DNA of 64,000 bases from the NCBI GenBank assembly GCA_964400675.1, contig CAYNVO010000003.1:1-64000 (forward strand). Direction: 5' to 3'. The notes under the pieces are model-generated. The model had not been told where the DNA came from. It saw only the letters and a list, made by a program, of their open reading frames with translations, and did no database searches. A program made the position numbers and the translations under genes. Source of the stretch: 9FT-COMBO-48-23 sp964400675. Its GTDB lineage: Bacteria; Chloroflexota; Dehalococcoidia; GIF9; UBA5629. Of this stretch, positions 23,866 to 32,708 are shown in pieces; position 1 is the first letter of the stretch; each line of letters starts with the position of its first letter.

Positions 23866-26800
23866 ATGCAAAAAAGGCTGTTGAAGAGTTTAGCAGTTAT
23901 TATTCCTTTAGCTTTGCTGATCGTTGCGTTGCCACTGCTCGGAGCTTGCAGTGGTACTGAAGAGCCAACCATGGTGACGCAACTGGCTCCAATGCCAGCA
24001 TTATCACCAGAGCCAATCGGATTTGATGCCATTCATGAGGGTATTAGTGGGTATTTGAACTCTGGCAGCACATGGAACATCAAGGCTGAAGACCTGTTCT
24101 TGCTGCTCAATGATGAAGATACCGGCAATGATCCTTTCATTATCAGTGTCTGTACGCCAGAGGACTATGCCAAGGGACACATTCCTGGTGCTGTTAATAT
24201 CGCTTTTGGTGATATAGTCAAGAATGGCACCCTGAATGCTTTACCCAAAGACAAGAAGATAGTAGTCTACTGTTATACTGGCCAGTCCGGCAGCCAGGCC
24301 ACTGCTATGCTGGGTGCCCTGGGCTTCGATGCCATTAATCTCCTCCACGGTATGAGCGCCTGGACTAAAGATACTGAAGTGGCTCCAAAGAGGTTTACTC
24401 CGGAGACAGCCAAGGATTATGCTTTTGAGACCACGCCTAATGAAGCCTCTGATGATTATCCCTACCCCACCATAGATAAATCCGTCAGAGGTGCTGCCCA
24501 AGCTTACACCAGCGCCAAGAACATCAAAGCTGAAGACCTGTTCTTGCTGCTCAATGATGATGCTACCAGCAATGACCCCTTTATTGTCAGTTTCCGTAAG
24601 CCAGAGGACTATGCCAAGGGACACATTCCTGGTGCTGTTAATATTGGCTTTACGGATTTGGCGAAGAAGGATACCTTGGCTAATCTTCCTCCCGACAGGC
24701 CTATCGTTGCCTACTGCTACACCGGCCAAACCGGTTCCCAGGCCACCGCTCTACTGAACATGCTGGGCTATGATGCTACCAATCTGCTGTATGGCATGTG
24801 TTCCTGGACTCAAAATGCGGAGGTTGCCACTAAATGCTTCGATAATGAGACTGCTTCTATGGACTACGAGTTCGAGCTGACTCCAAATATCTTCGTGCCC
24901 AAGGAAGAACCGGGGGCGGAGCCAATCGGATTTGATGCCATTCATGAGGGTATTAGTGGGTATTTGAACTCTGGCAGCACATGGAACATCAAGGCTGAAG
25001 ACCTGTTCTTGCTGCTCAATGATGAAGATACCGGCAATGATCCTTTCATTATCAGTGTCTGTACGCCAGAGGACTATGCCAAGGGACACATTCCTGGTGC
25101 TGTTAATATCGCTTTTGGTGATATAGTCAAGAATGGCACCCTGAATGCTTTACCCAAAGACAAGAAGATAGTAGTCTACTGTTATACTGGCCAGTCCGGC
25201 AGCCAGGCCACTGCTATGCTGGGTGCCCTGGGCTTCGATGCCATTAATCTCCTCCACGGTATGAGCGCCTGGACTAAAGATACTGAAGTGGCTCCAAAGA
25301 GGTTTACTCCGGAGACAGCCAAGGATTATGCTTTTGAGACCACGCCTAATGAAGCCTCTGATGATTATCCCTACCCCACCATAGATAAATCCGTCAGAGG
25401 TGCTGCCCAAGCTTACACCAGCGCCAAGAACATCAAAGCTGAAGACCTGTTCTTGCTGCTCAATGATGATGCTACCAGCAATGACCCCTTTATTGTCAGT
25501 TTCCGTAAGCCAGAGGACTATGCCAAGGGACACATTCCTGGTGCTGTTAATATTGGCTTTACGGATTTGGCGAAGAAGGATACCTTGGCTAATCTTCCTC
25601 CCGACAGGCCTATCGTTGCCTACTGCTACACCGGCCAAACCGGTTCCCAGGCCACCGCTCTACTGAACATGCTGGGCTATGATGCTACCAATCTGCTGTA
25701 TGGCATGTGTTCCTGGACTCAAAATGCGGAGGTTGCCACTAAATGCTTCGATAATGAGACTGCTTCTATGGACTACGAGTTCGAGCTGACTCCAAATATC
25801 TTCGTGCCCAAGGAAGAACCGGCAACACCGCCCGAGGGAGAGCCTCAGCCTCCACCCGAGGGAGCATTGGTGATGGCAGTAGATACCTGTGTTGCCTGTC
25901 ACAGCAGTCAAGCCCTTCTTGAGGAAGTGGCATCGCCAGAGGTAGAGGAAAAGTCGGAAGAAACATCAGGTGAAGGCTGAGCGGGCGAGTTACCTCCGTT
26001 GGAGGTATGGCAAAAGGTCTTCGTTAACAATGCTGAATTTGTCAAGGACATCCATGGTAGGGTGGGATGTGTCATTTGCCACGGCGGCAATAGCACTGCC
26101 CAGGACAAATTAGTTGCTCATCAGAATCTGATAGCCGATCCCTCTGAGGGTAACTGTGACACTTGCCATAAAAATATCGCCCACATGAACGAAATGAGCA
26201 TACATACCACGCTCAGCGGTTTCCATTATAATCTCATCGCAAGAGGTGGTGACTTAAGTGAGGGTTCACCACTGAATACGGCTTTCGAGAATCATTGCCA
26301 GCAATGCCACACCACCTGCGGTCAATGCCATGTCAGTCGACCGGATGAACTGGGCGGAGGTCTTGTTTCCGAGCACGAATTCCGGGAAACTCCTTCCATG
26401 CAGTATAACTGTGTGGCTTGTCACGGTGCCCGAGTTGGCGATGAATATCTGGGCAAGAACGAGGGGCTTCCCGGTGATGTCCACTGGACGAAAGCAGGAA
26501 TGACCTGTACCAGATGCCATAGTGAGGAGCTTCACGGTTCCGGCCAGACTGTATCAGGCACCCGGTATGACAATCCCTATCTGGTGAAGTGCGAGGACTG
26601 CCACACCGATGTTTGGACCGATACCGAGGGTAACCCCCAGCACGAACAGCACCTAGGAGACCTTTCCTGCCAGGTCTGTCACTCTCTAGCTTATAAAAAC
26701 TGTTATAACTGCCACATATCTTTGGACCAGAAGGGGATACCATGCCTGACCAGTGACCCGTCGGAAATGCACTTCGAAATTGGATATAACCCTCTGCGGT

Positions 26801-27075
26801 CGTCGGAAAGGCCTTACAAATATGTGGTGCTGCGTCATATCCCGGACTGTCCAGATACATGTGCATACTACGGTGAAGATCTTCTGCCAGATTATGATGC
26901 CTTACCAACCTGGAAGTATGCCACCCCGCATAATATTCAATTGAAGACACCGCAGAACGAGAGCTGCGATTCCTGTCATGGTAACAGTGACCTGTTCCTG
27001 ATTGAAGAAGACGTCGATCCGGAGGAGATGGACGCCAATAGAAATGTAATCATCAACGAGATTCCCGAGCCATAA
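23866..27075 (+). CDS. Predicted selenoprotein: lipoprotein with four rhodanese domains fused to an 11-heme cytochrome c
   Basis: Seen: one frame of 1069 codons plus stop, broken only by TGA at 25978-25980 (residue 705). Residues 1-28 are a lipoprotein signal (LLGAC). Then come two near-identical 303-residue blocks, each with two rhodanese domains with active-site loops CYTGQSGSQA and CYTGQTGSQA. One CVACH heme site (about 670) precedes the UGA; ten more CXXCH sites follow. The part after the UGA has no signal peptide, so alone it could not be exported or receive heme; read through, it can. A 7-bp hairpin with loop GTT lies 10 nt past the UGA. Ccm genes lie divergently and a ferredoxin subunit follows. 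Probably a sulfur-compound redox protein outside the membrane (inference). If UGA is a plain stop, this is a 704-aa protein plus a dead fragment. Confidence 0.75.
24010..24913 (+). repeat. Direct repeat copy 1 (rhodanese pair)
   Basis: First of two 904-bp copies at a 909-bp period (303 codons). I find no difference between the copies where I compared them. Each encodes two rhodanese domains. Confidence 0.9.
24919..25822 (+). repeat. Direct repeat copy 2 (rhodanese pair)
   Basis: Second copy of the 904-bp unit, five bases after the first ends. In-frame tandem duplication within the rhodanese-cytochrome gene. Confidence 0.9.
25991..26007 (+). promoter_or_regulatory. Candidate SECIS hairpin for the UGA at 25978
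   Basis: TACCTCC (25991-25997) pairs perfectly with GGAGGTA (26001-26007) around loop GTT. It begins 10 nt after the UGA, close to the 11 nt of E. coli fdhF, and has the G-U loop that SelB needs. The GGAGG arm could also act as a ribosome site, the main competing reading. Confidence 0.65.
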
Positions 27076-27116
27076 CAGCATATTTTACAGCGTTAAATAT
27101 AAAAAATAAGTAATAT

Positions 27117-28013
27117 ATGGAAATAAGTCGGAAGGATTTCTTAAAAGCCTGTGCCGGAGCAGCCACTCTGATGCTGCTCAAACCGCCAGCTTCAGTTCTT
27201 GCTAAGGAATCCCAAACTGAAGATGGTATGGCCATGCTGGTAGATGTTACCAAGTGTGTGAGCTGCTGGTGGTGCTATGGCGCCTGCAAGAATTACAATG
27301 GATTGCCGGAGACCTTCAAGCCTGACCCAGAACAACCGCCACCACTTTCTCCTGATGTTTGGACTACACTTAAGCCGATAAAGAAGGGCGACGAATGGCA
27401 TTCCCGAAAACAGGCATGTAACCACTGCACCGACGCCGCCTGTGTTGCGGTTTGTCCAACCGGCGCATTAAGTTATAACAAGCTGGGCTTTGTCCAGTAT
27501 GATAAAGAGAAATGCTCCGGCTGTGGTTACTGTGCCGAGTTTTGTCCATTTGGAATACCACAAATGGAAAGCAATAAGATTACCGACGTCGCTGTCATGG
27601 ATAAATGCACTTTCTGCCAGGATCGGGTCAGCAACGGTGAGCAGCCTGCCTGTGCCGCTGCCTGCCCAACAGGGGCAATTAGATTTGGTAAACGTGCTGA
27701 ACTGGTCAAAGAAGGTAATGAGAGAGTTGGTACTCTAGGCGAGGCCGGTGCCAAAGCCATATTCTATGGAGAAAAAGAGCTGGGTGGCCTGCACGTCATG
27801 TATGTGATTGATGATACGCCAGAAGCCTACGGGCTCCCTGTCGACCCCGAAATTCCGGCTCCCGTTCTGGTACGCGATGTTCTCAAGTTGTTTGGGGTTG
27901 GTACCGTGGTGGTGACTGTTGCTGGTTTAGGGCTAAATTATATAATAGCCCGAAAAAAAATAATGACCAGCGAGCCATCCAGCACAGAAGATACAAAAGA
28001 AGAAAGACGATAG
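27117..28013 (+). CDS. Exported four-cluster ferredoxin subunit (DmsB/HybA-like), tail-anchored
   Basis: A 298-aa electron-transfer subunit. The N-terminus resembles a Tat signal with RK instead of RR (SRKDFLKACAGAATL). Four cysteine groups follow: CVSCWWCYGAC, CNHCTDAACVAVCP, CSGCGYCAEFCP, and CTFCQDR followed by CAAACP, matching the four [4Fe-4S] clusters of DmsB/HybA/FdnH proteins. One membrane segment near residue 270 (GVGTVVVTVAGLGLNYII) is as in HybA/FdnH. It lies 41 nt after the rhodanese-cytochrome gene and just before a decayed cytochrome b gene, so it probably wired membrane electrons to the multiheme protein. Confidence 0.88.
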   Translation: MEISRKDFLKACAGAATLMLLKPPASVLAKESQTEDGMAMLVDVTKCVSCWWCYGACKNYNGLPETFKPDPEQPPPLSPDVWTTLKPIKKGDEWHSRKQACNHCTDAACVAVCPTGALSYNKLGFVQYDKEKCSGCGYCAEFCPFGIPQMESNKITDVAVMDKCTFCQDRVSNGEQPACAAACPTGAIRFGKRAELVKEGNERVGTLGEAGAKAIFYGEKELGGLHVMYVIDDTPEAYGLPVDPEIPAPVLVRDVLKLFGVGTVVVTVAGLGLNYIIARKKIMTSEPSSTEDTKEERR

Positions 28014-28016
28014 TAA

Positions 28017-28187
28017 GATACGTCTGAACCACGAGTGGTCGAGCGCTTCAAGAAGCGAACTGTCTGGTTCCACTAGATTAACACGGCAGCATTTCTAGCA
28101 CTGATTGTCACTGGAGCTATCCTATTCTTTCCTGAGATCGGTACTCCAGTCTATTTCTTCAGAGCCAACAAAATGAGTTTTTATTAA
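28017..28187 (+). pseudogene. Truncated cytochrome b (FdnI/b561-like) gene with nonsense codon
   Basis: The frame reads RVVERFKKRTVWFH, stop, INTAAFLALIVTGAILFFPE, then ends 20 codons later. Cytochrome b subunits of formate-dehydrogenase type have F-H-W-I/V-N here, the His being a heme ligand; TAG at 28074-28076 stands where TGG (Trp) is expected, one base away. Only the first membrane segment remains of about 200 residues. It starts right after the ferredoxin gene, where a membrane anchor subunit belongs. GTG 28035 is a possible start. Confidence 0.75.
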
Positions 28188-28231
28188 TGTGATTCTAGAA
28201 ACCCCTGGCGATGCTTTACATTGGCAGCTCT

Positions 28232-28774
28232 CTACTTTATGAAGTACCTCGGTACCCTCTTAATATAATCTTTATATTCTCGTCCGAATCTCTCTATGTT
28301 TAATTTTTCCTCATTAAGAACACCGAGGTGAGACATGATAACGTATAAGATGAAATAAACCCACAAAGCGATATAGATAATCGATTGTGGATTCCATCCC
28401 ATGACAACTACACCGAGAAGACAGATGATACCTGCCAGGGCATGTGAGTTTCGGCTAACCTTATAGATACCCCAATCTACAACAGCTTGCTTTTTCTCAG
28501 GATGTTCCCTCATAGCCACGTACCCCAGAGCATAGACTACTTCCCCGAAGACAATTATGGTAAGCCCAATCCAGAAAACCAGATTAATGCTGAATGTGAC
28601 AAACCACATTAAAGTCCATCCTACAATTAAGCTCGCGAAATAAACCACCATATGTGATTTGCCCTGCCTTGGACCGCCCATCCTCTTGGCTCTAATAATC
28701 CCGTAAAGAAGAAAACTCATAGTAAACGCTAAGATATGCACAAAAAAGAGCCTTAAATACCAGACAGTTTCCAT
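28232..28774 (-). CDS. Isoprenylcysteine-carboxyl-methyltransferase-like membrane protein
   Basis: A 180-aa integral membrane protein with about five segments. The C-terminal part carries the ICMT/phospholipid methyltransferase pattern NSHALAG, then NEEKLNIERFGREYKDYIKR and VPRYF, which binds S-adenosylmethionine and the lipid. Bacterial members methylate small lipids or are uncharacterised. It reads convergently toward the cytochrome b remnant. AGGAGG lies just before ATG 28774. Confidence 0.8.
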   Translation of the reverse strand: METVWYLRLFFVHILAFTMSFLLYGIIRAKRMGGPRQGKSHMVVYFASLIVGWTLMWFVTFSINLVFWIGLTIIVFGEVVYALGYVAMREHPEKKQAVVDWGIYKVSRNSHALAGIICLLGVVVMGWNPQSIIYIALWVYFILYVIMSHLGVLNEEKLNIERFGREYKDYIKRVPRYFIK

Positions 28775-28961
28775 ATCAATAACCTCCTTTTCTTTTGGTG
28801 TGTTTCTAACTGGATTTCATGTGAGGTAAACTAAATATAGCGCTATTTCAAGACGCAGTCAATACTCCTTCTGAAAATCGCGAATGCCTTGAAACCTAAG
28901 AGAGGGTATTAGATAATATCTCAGATTTACACTATAGCCCTCGTAAACAAAGGATTTATTG

Positions 28962-30191
28962 ATGCCAAGAAAAAGAGACAGTAAAACATCGCATGGGGAG
29001 GGGCATTTTTTATTGATGGCCCTGCGTAATGGGCCTTTGACTAGAGAGCAAATCAGCGGGACATATAGCCGCTTCGGCAGCCTTCTTGGTATTACTACCC
29101 CACCACCGGGAACGAAGAAGTACAAAAAATGGCAGCGAGAAATAGACGCTGGTATCGGCTATCTTTTGAAGCTGGGATTTGTCGTCGTTGATGAAAACGG
29201 GCTCCATCGACTAACAGAAGATGGTATCGAGGAAGCAAACGAACTCGACCAAGACCTGCAAAAATTTACCCAACCTTTAAGCTCCTTTTTTTCAAGTGGA
29301 AAAACAACTGCCAAGGTCTCAATTATCATTAATGCTCTGTTGTCGGCCCTGAAACTGGGAGTTGGCTTTCTCTTTAATAGCATGGCGCTCATTGCCGACG
29401 GCTTTGATAATGTTGTGGATGTTGTGTCAGCAATAGTGGTCTTTCTGGGAATCAAGTATAGGAGAGAACTCCTCTCAACATTATTCATAATACTCGTTAT
29501 GTTCATCACTGGAGTTTGGATTGGATATGAATCTGTTACTAGGTTAATTCACCCGGAAGCAGTTGAGGCTGGCACCTTTACCATTATCGCCGCTGTTATT
29601 TCTGGATTGGCCTGTTACCTGATGAGCATATATCAATACACAGTAGGGAAAAAGACGGGTAGCCTCTCTCTGATCTCACAGTCTATAGATAGCAAGAACC
29701 ATGTTTTTGTGGCTGGCGCTATCATAACTGGTATTTTATTCGCCGCATTCGATATTTTCATTGTCGACTCCATCGTGGGCTTAGGTGTTGCTGTTATGAT
29801 ACTGAAATCAGCTATCGAGCTTAGTGTCGAAACATCGAGGATAGCCGGTGGAGAAGAACTGGACCTGTCCAGATTCGCCAGAGCTGAAGAACGGGCTTTT
29901 GAGAAGCATAGAAGGAACTACTTCAAATCGTGGCTGCTTTTCTGTTTAAGGGAGCTAAACACCAGACAGGATATAGTGTCTCAGTACAAGAAAAGCTTCT
30001 CAGTCGAAGGTCTCCCGCTCATCGATCACTTTAGTTTCTTAGAAGGCTTTGACTTTGAGAATCATGTTGATTCACTGCTCAAGGAATTGATCGATGAAGG
30101 ACTGTCAACATTAAAAGATATGACCTACCAACTCACAGACAAAGGGGAAAGGCTATTGAAGAGGCAGTTAGCATCCCAGCGATATATGTAG
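28962..30191 (+). CDS. Cation diffusion facilitator flanked by winged-helix-like domains
   Basis: A 409-aa protein in three parts: residues 1-95 look like a PadR-type winged helix (FLLMALRNGPLTREQISG, DENGLHRLTEDGIEEANEL), 115-280 are the six-segment CDF region (ALKLGVGFLFNSMALIADGF), and 300-409 resemble a second helix-wing unit ending TYQLTDKGERLLKRQL. The CDF metal site in segment 2 reads DGFDNVVD instead of the usual DAxHSxxD, and in segment 5 DSKNH, so metal choice is uncertain. Fusion of a regulator-like module to a metal exporter is unusual. ATG 28962 follows a TTG that could also serve. Confidence 0.8.
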   Translation: MPRKRDSKTSHGEGHFLLMALRNGPLTREQISGTYSRFGSLLGITTPPPGTKKYKKWQREIDAGIGYLLKLGFVVVDENGLHRLTEDGIEEANELDQDLQKFTQPLSSFFSSGKTTAKVSIIINALLSALKLGVGFLFNSMALIADGFDNVVDVVSAIVVFLGIKYRRELLSTLFIILVMFITGVWIGYESVTRLIHPEAVEAGTFTIIAAVISGLACYLMSIYQYTVGKKTGSLSLISQSIDSKNHVFVAGAIITGILFAAFDIFIVDSIVGLGVAVMILKSAIELSVETSRIAGGEELDLSRFARAEERAFEKHRRNYFKSWLLFCLRELNTRQDIVSQYKKSFSVEGLPLIDHFSFLEGFDFENHVDSLLKELIDEGLSTLKDMTYQLTDKGERLLKRQLASQRYM

Positions 30192-30314
30192 CTGCCAGCA
30201 GTATTTTAAATCAAGCACTGATTCGATATTGAGCAATTCGCTAAAAGGTGTAACAGATAACAAGGTAAAATTTGTACAAAAATTAGCTACGATTTGCAAA
30301 CTTTTGCAAGCAGT

Positions 30315-30391
30315 TGGTGGGCCATTGTGGACTCGAACCACAGACCCCGGTCTTATCAGGACCGTGCTCTAACCGACTGAGCTAATGGCCC
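30315..30391 (-). tRNA. tRNA-Ile (anticodon GAT)
   Basis: On the minus strand: acceptor GGGCCAT/ATGGCCC, D arm AGCTCAGTCGGTTAGAGC, anticodon stem GGTCC... with loop CTGATAA (anticodon GAT), T arm with TTCGAGT, discriminator A and encoded CCA. All stems pair. A strong promoter lies directly upstream. Confidence 0.97.
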
Positions 30392-30400
30392 GTGGAAAGA

Positions 30401-30430
30401 AGTATAACTTTTGTCCAGAGCGAGTGTCAA
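30401..30430 (-). promoter_or_regulatory. Promoter of tRNA-Ile
   Basis: Minus strand TTGACA (30430-30425), 18-bp spacer, TATACT (30406-30401), ending 9 nt before the tRNA. Confidence 0.8.
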
Positions 30431-30459
30431 GATTCTGGTAATCTGGAAAATAGATATCA

Positions 30460-31947
30460 TTAATCGGCGGCTCTTCGGGCTTCGGCATATTTTACCAGGG
30501 CATGCATGGCACGAGCGCATTGCTCAGGGGTGTCATAAACAGGTATGCCGGCTTCGTTTAAGATATTAACAGTTTGATCGTCAGTACGGCGGAAGCGCAG
30601 AGTAATTACCGGTTTGTTATATTTCTGGGGTAGTGAGGCAAATGACCTTACCGCTTGAAATGCGGCGTCAGTTGTATTGGATAATGTCTTGTTACTATCC
30701 GTTGAGTTGGACTTGATGCCCCAAACCGTTGGAGTTATAGGCACATTTGTTATCACGCCATCGATGTAGTCTAAGCTGAGTAGTTTTTCTACTACCTGCG
30801 TCTCATCATCAGCAGCGCGGTAGCCGCTGGCGAAGTCAACCGGATTCCTGGCTGGTGGTGCGTGGGGTGGTAAAATCTTCTGCAGGCTTCTCTTGGTCTC
30901 GTCATCGAACTCGGGCACCTCAAGCCCTAGAGATGCACAGGCATCGGTAGTGACGACACCCTGCCCGCCACTTCCCATTATGGCTACGCTTCTTCCTCCG
31001 GGCAAAGGTTGTTCTACAAGTGCCTCGGCAATCTCAAATGCGTGTAAGGCTTCTCTAGCTCTTATGAGACCCACCTGTTGGCACATGCTTTCAAATATGT
31101 CTTCAGAACCAGCCAGTGAGGCAGTATGGGATAATGTGGCTCTGGCACCGGCACCTGTGCTGCCGCCTTTGTAAATCACGATTGGTTTTATTTTTATCAC
31201 TTGTTTGGCTAGCTCGAAGAATCTCTTGCCGTCTTTAAATCCTTCCATGTAAAAAACAATAACTTTTGTGTCATCGTCTTCGGCCAGATATTCCAGATAT
31301 TCGGAGGCTGTGATATTCGCTTGATTTCCGATGCTTATGAACTTGCTCAGCCCATATCCTTTGGCATTGGCTATTTCGGATAGATATCCGCCGAAAGTTC
31401 CGCTCTGAGAGACAAAGGCTATGGCTCCCGGTTTAGGCGATTGGGGAAAACAAAGATTTAGGTTGCCTGCGGCGCTCCATATTCCCATGCAATTTGGCCC
31501 TACAAACCGTATTTTTCCTGCTCTGGCTATTCTTACCACCTCATCTTCGAGCACTTTTCCTTCACTCCCAGCCTCGGCAAATCCGCCAGGTATCAGGATT
31601 GCTCCTTTTACCCCTTTCTGTGAACACTGGCGCATGAGCTCAGGGACAGCAGGAGCAGGAGCTGTCATCACTGCGAGGTCAACCTGTGCTGGAATATCCA
31701 GGACACTACGATAAGACCGGAGACCCAGGATTTCTTTTTTATTCGGATTAACTGGATATATGGCTCCGCTGAATCCTGTGTTCAGCGGTCTTTCCACCAT
31801 TAGATAGCCCCATTTACCCGCAGTATCGGAGGCGCCTAATATGGCAATCGATTTAGGCTTGAAGATGGGGTCTAGTTGCTCAAAGATACTGTTCAAATTT
31901 GTGGTTCCCTGTTTGCCGGTGCATTTGTTAAATCTGAAGTAGCCCAT
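30460..31947 (-). CDS. Acyl-CoA synthetase (NDP-forming) alpha-subunit-like protein
   Basis: A 495-aa protein with a CoA-binding Rossmann domain (SIAILGASDTAGKWG near residue 33) followed by two succinyl-CoA-ligase-like domains. The phosphohistidine region SHTASLAGS (about 275) is intact. This is the alpha half of ADP-forming acyl-CoA synthetases (acetyl-CoA synthetase type), which make ATP from acyl-CoA in anaerobes. The ATP-grasp beta half is missing from the protein and from its neighbours, so it must pair with a subunit encoded elsewhere. ATG 31947 is used; a start nearer NLNSIFEQLDPIFKP would fit the family too. Confidence 0.87.
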   Translation of the reverse strand: MGYFRFNKCTGKQGTTNLNSIFEQLDPIFKPKSIAILGASDTAGKWGYLMVERPLNTGFSGAIYPVNPNKKEILGLRSYRSVLDIPAQVDLAVMTAPAPAVPELMRQCSQKGVKGAILIPGGFAEAGSEGKVLEDEVVRIARAGKIRFVGPNCMGIWSAAGNLNLCFPQSPKPGAIAFVSQSGTFGGYLSEIANAKGYGLSKFISIGNQANITASEYLEYLAEDDDTKVIVFYMEGFKDGKRFFELAKQVIKIKPIVIYKGGSTGAGARATLSHTASLAGSEDIFESMCQQVGLIRAREALHAFEIAEALVEQPLPGGRSVAIMGSGGQGVVTTDACASLGLEVPEFDDETKRSLQKILPPHAPPARNPVDFASGYRAADDETQVVEKLLSLDYIDGVITNVPITPTVWGIKSNSTDSNKTLSNTTDAAFQAVRSFASLPQKYNKPVITLRFRRTDDQTVNILNEAGIPVYDTPEQCARAMHALVKYAEARRAAD

Positions 31948-32093
31948 TATTATACTCTATTTGACGCACTTTTTGCTTACCATATGTGTGGAAGTACTGG
32001 CTTTCTTTGCCATGCCCGAAGCATCAACATTAGTTCATAAGGTCTATGGAATGACCTGTTTCAAAAAAGCGGTTGTCATTGCGCCGCCTCTTT

Positions 32094-32534
32094 TTAATCC
32101 AGCAGCTCGTTCAGTCCTGTGTAGCTATCCGTCTGCCGGCGAAGCTGGTAATCTAGCTCTCCTATGGTCACCTCGGCTGTGGAAAATACAGTCGCCCTGG
32201 CAAGATGACCGCCGGAGCAGGTATCCTGTCCTGAAAGTTGTATGTGTATGTGGATAATGGGAGTATCATCCTTAAGTGCTATCGACCCCTGGGCGCAAAC
32301 GATTTCTAACGGACCGTGGTAATCTACGCTTTCATATTTGCCAGGGAGCGCTTTTAAAAAATTGAGTTGGGCATTTTCAATCGAACCTATGATACCGATG
32401 ACTATCCCCGATTGAATTTCATGTTCCCGACAATAACTAGTTATCTCACCAAGCAATTCTTGCCTCGGTTTCACCCTGAATACGTGTATCCCTTTGAACA
32501 ACAGATTGCCCTCCTCTTTATTGTCTCTTGCCAC
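32094..32534 (-). CDS. PPC (DUF296) domain protein
   Basis: A 146-aa single-domain protein. FRVKPRQELLGEI, GIVIGIIGSIENAQLNFL, and IHIHIQLSG followed by GGHLARATVFSTAEVTI match the PPC/DUF296 fold, a trimer with a conserved metal site (the HIHIQ and GGHL histidines). In plants it accompanies AT-hooks; bacterial forms are uncharacterised. It is a single gene, transcribed away from the PAC2 pair. Confidence 0.85.
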   Translation of the reverse strand: MARDNKEEGNLLFKGIHVFRVKPRQELLGEITSYCREHEIQSGIVIGIIGSIENAQLNFLKALPGKYESVDYHGPLEIVCAQGSIALKDDTPIIHIHIQLSGQDTCSGGHLARATVFSTAEVTIGELDYQLRRQTDSYTGLNELLD

Positions 32535-32664
32535 TTTAGTTTATCATAGTTCTAACCTGGCCTTTTCTTATAGCTACCTTTTCAGTAGTATCTTCTGCTC
32601 GTCCAGTTGCAATTTGATTTTTGGTCAGTCATATAGTTGGGTTAAAGTTGTTCAATCTGTGTGT

Positions 32665-32681
32665 TATACTTATCAAGTATA
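32665..32681 (+). promoter_or_regulatory. Palindromic operator-like site over a -10 element
   Basis: TATACTT-ATC-AAGTATA is a perfect 7+7 inverted repeat. TATACT is also a good -10 for the PAC2 gene that starts 28 nt later. A repressor site is a reasonable guess. Confidence 0.45.
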
Positions 32682-32708
32682 GGCACGGGCACATAAAGAG
32701 AGGTAGTG

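Noticed and set aside
24241..25638. Two identical 162-codon frames on the minus strand
   Set aside because: Antisense shadows of the duplicated rhodanese units; they have no start signals of their own.
25999..27075. Separate multiheme cytochrome starting at TTG 25999
   Set aside because: GGAGG is too close to serve this TTG, and the product would have no signal peptide although c-type heme attachment needs export. Kept only as the alternative reading.
28074..28076. TAG in the cytochrome b remnant as pyrrolysine
   Set aside because: Trp is expected there (TGG to TAG is one change), and the rest of the gene is missing, so decay is simpler.
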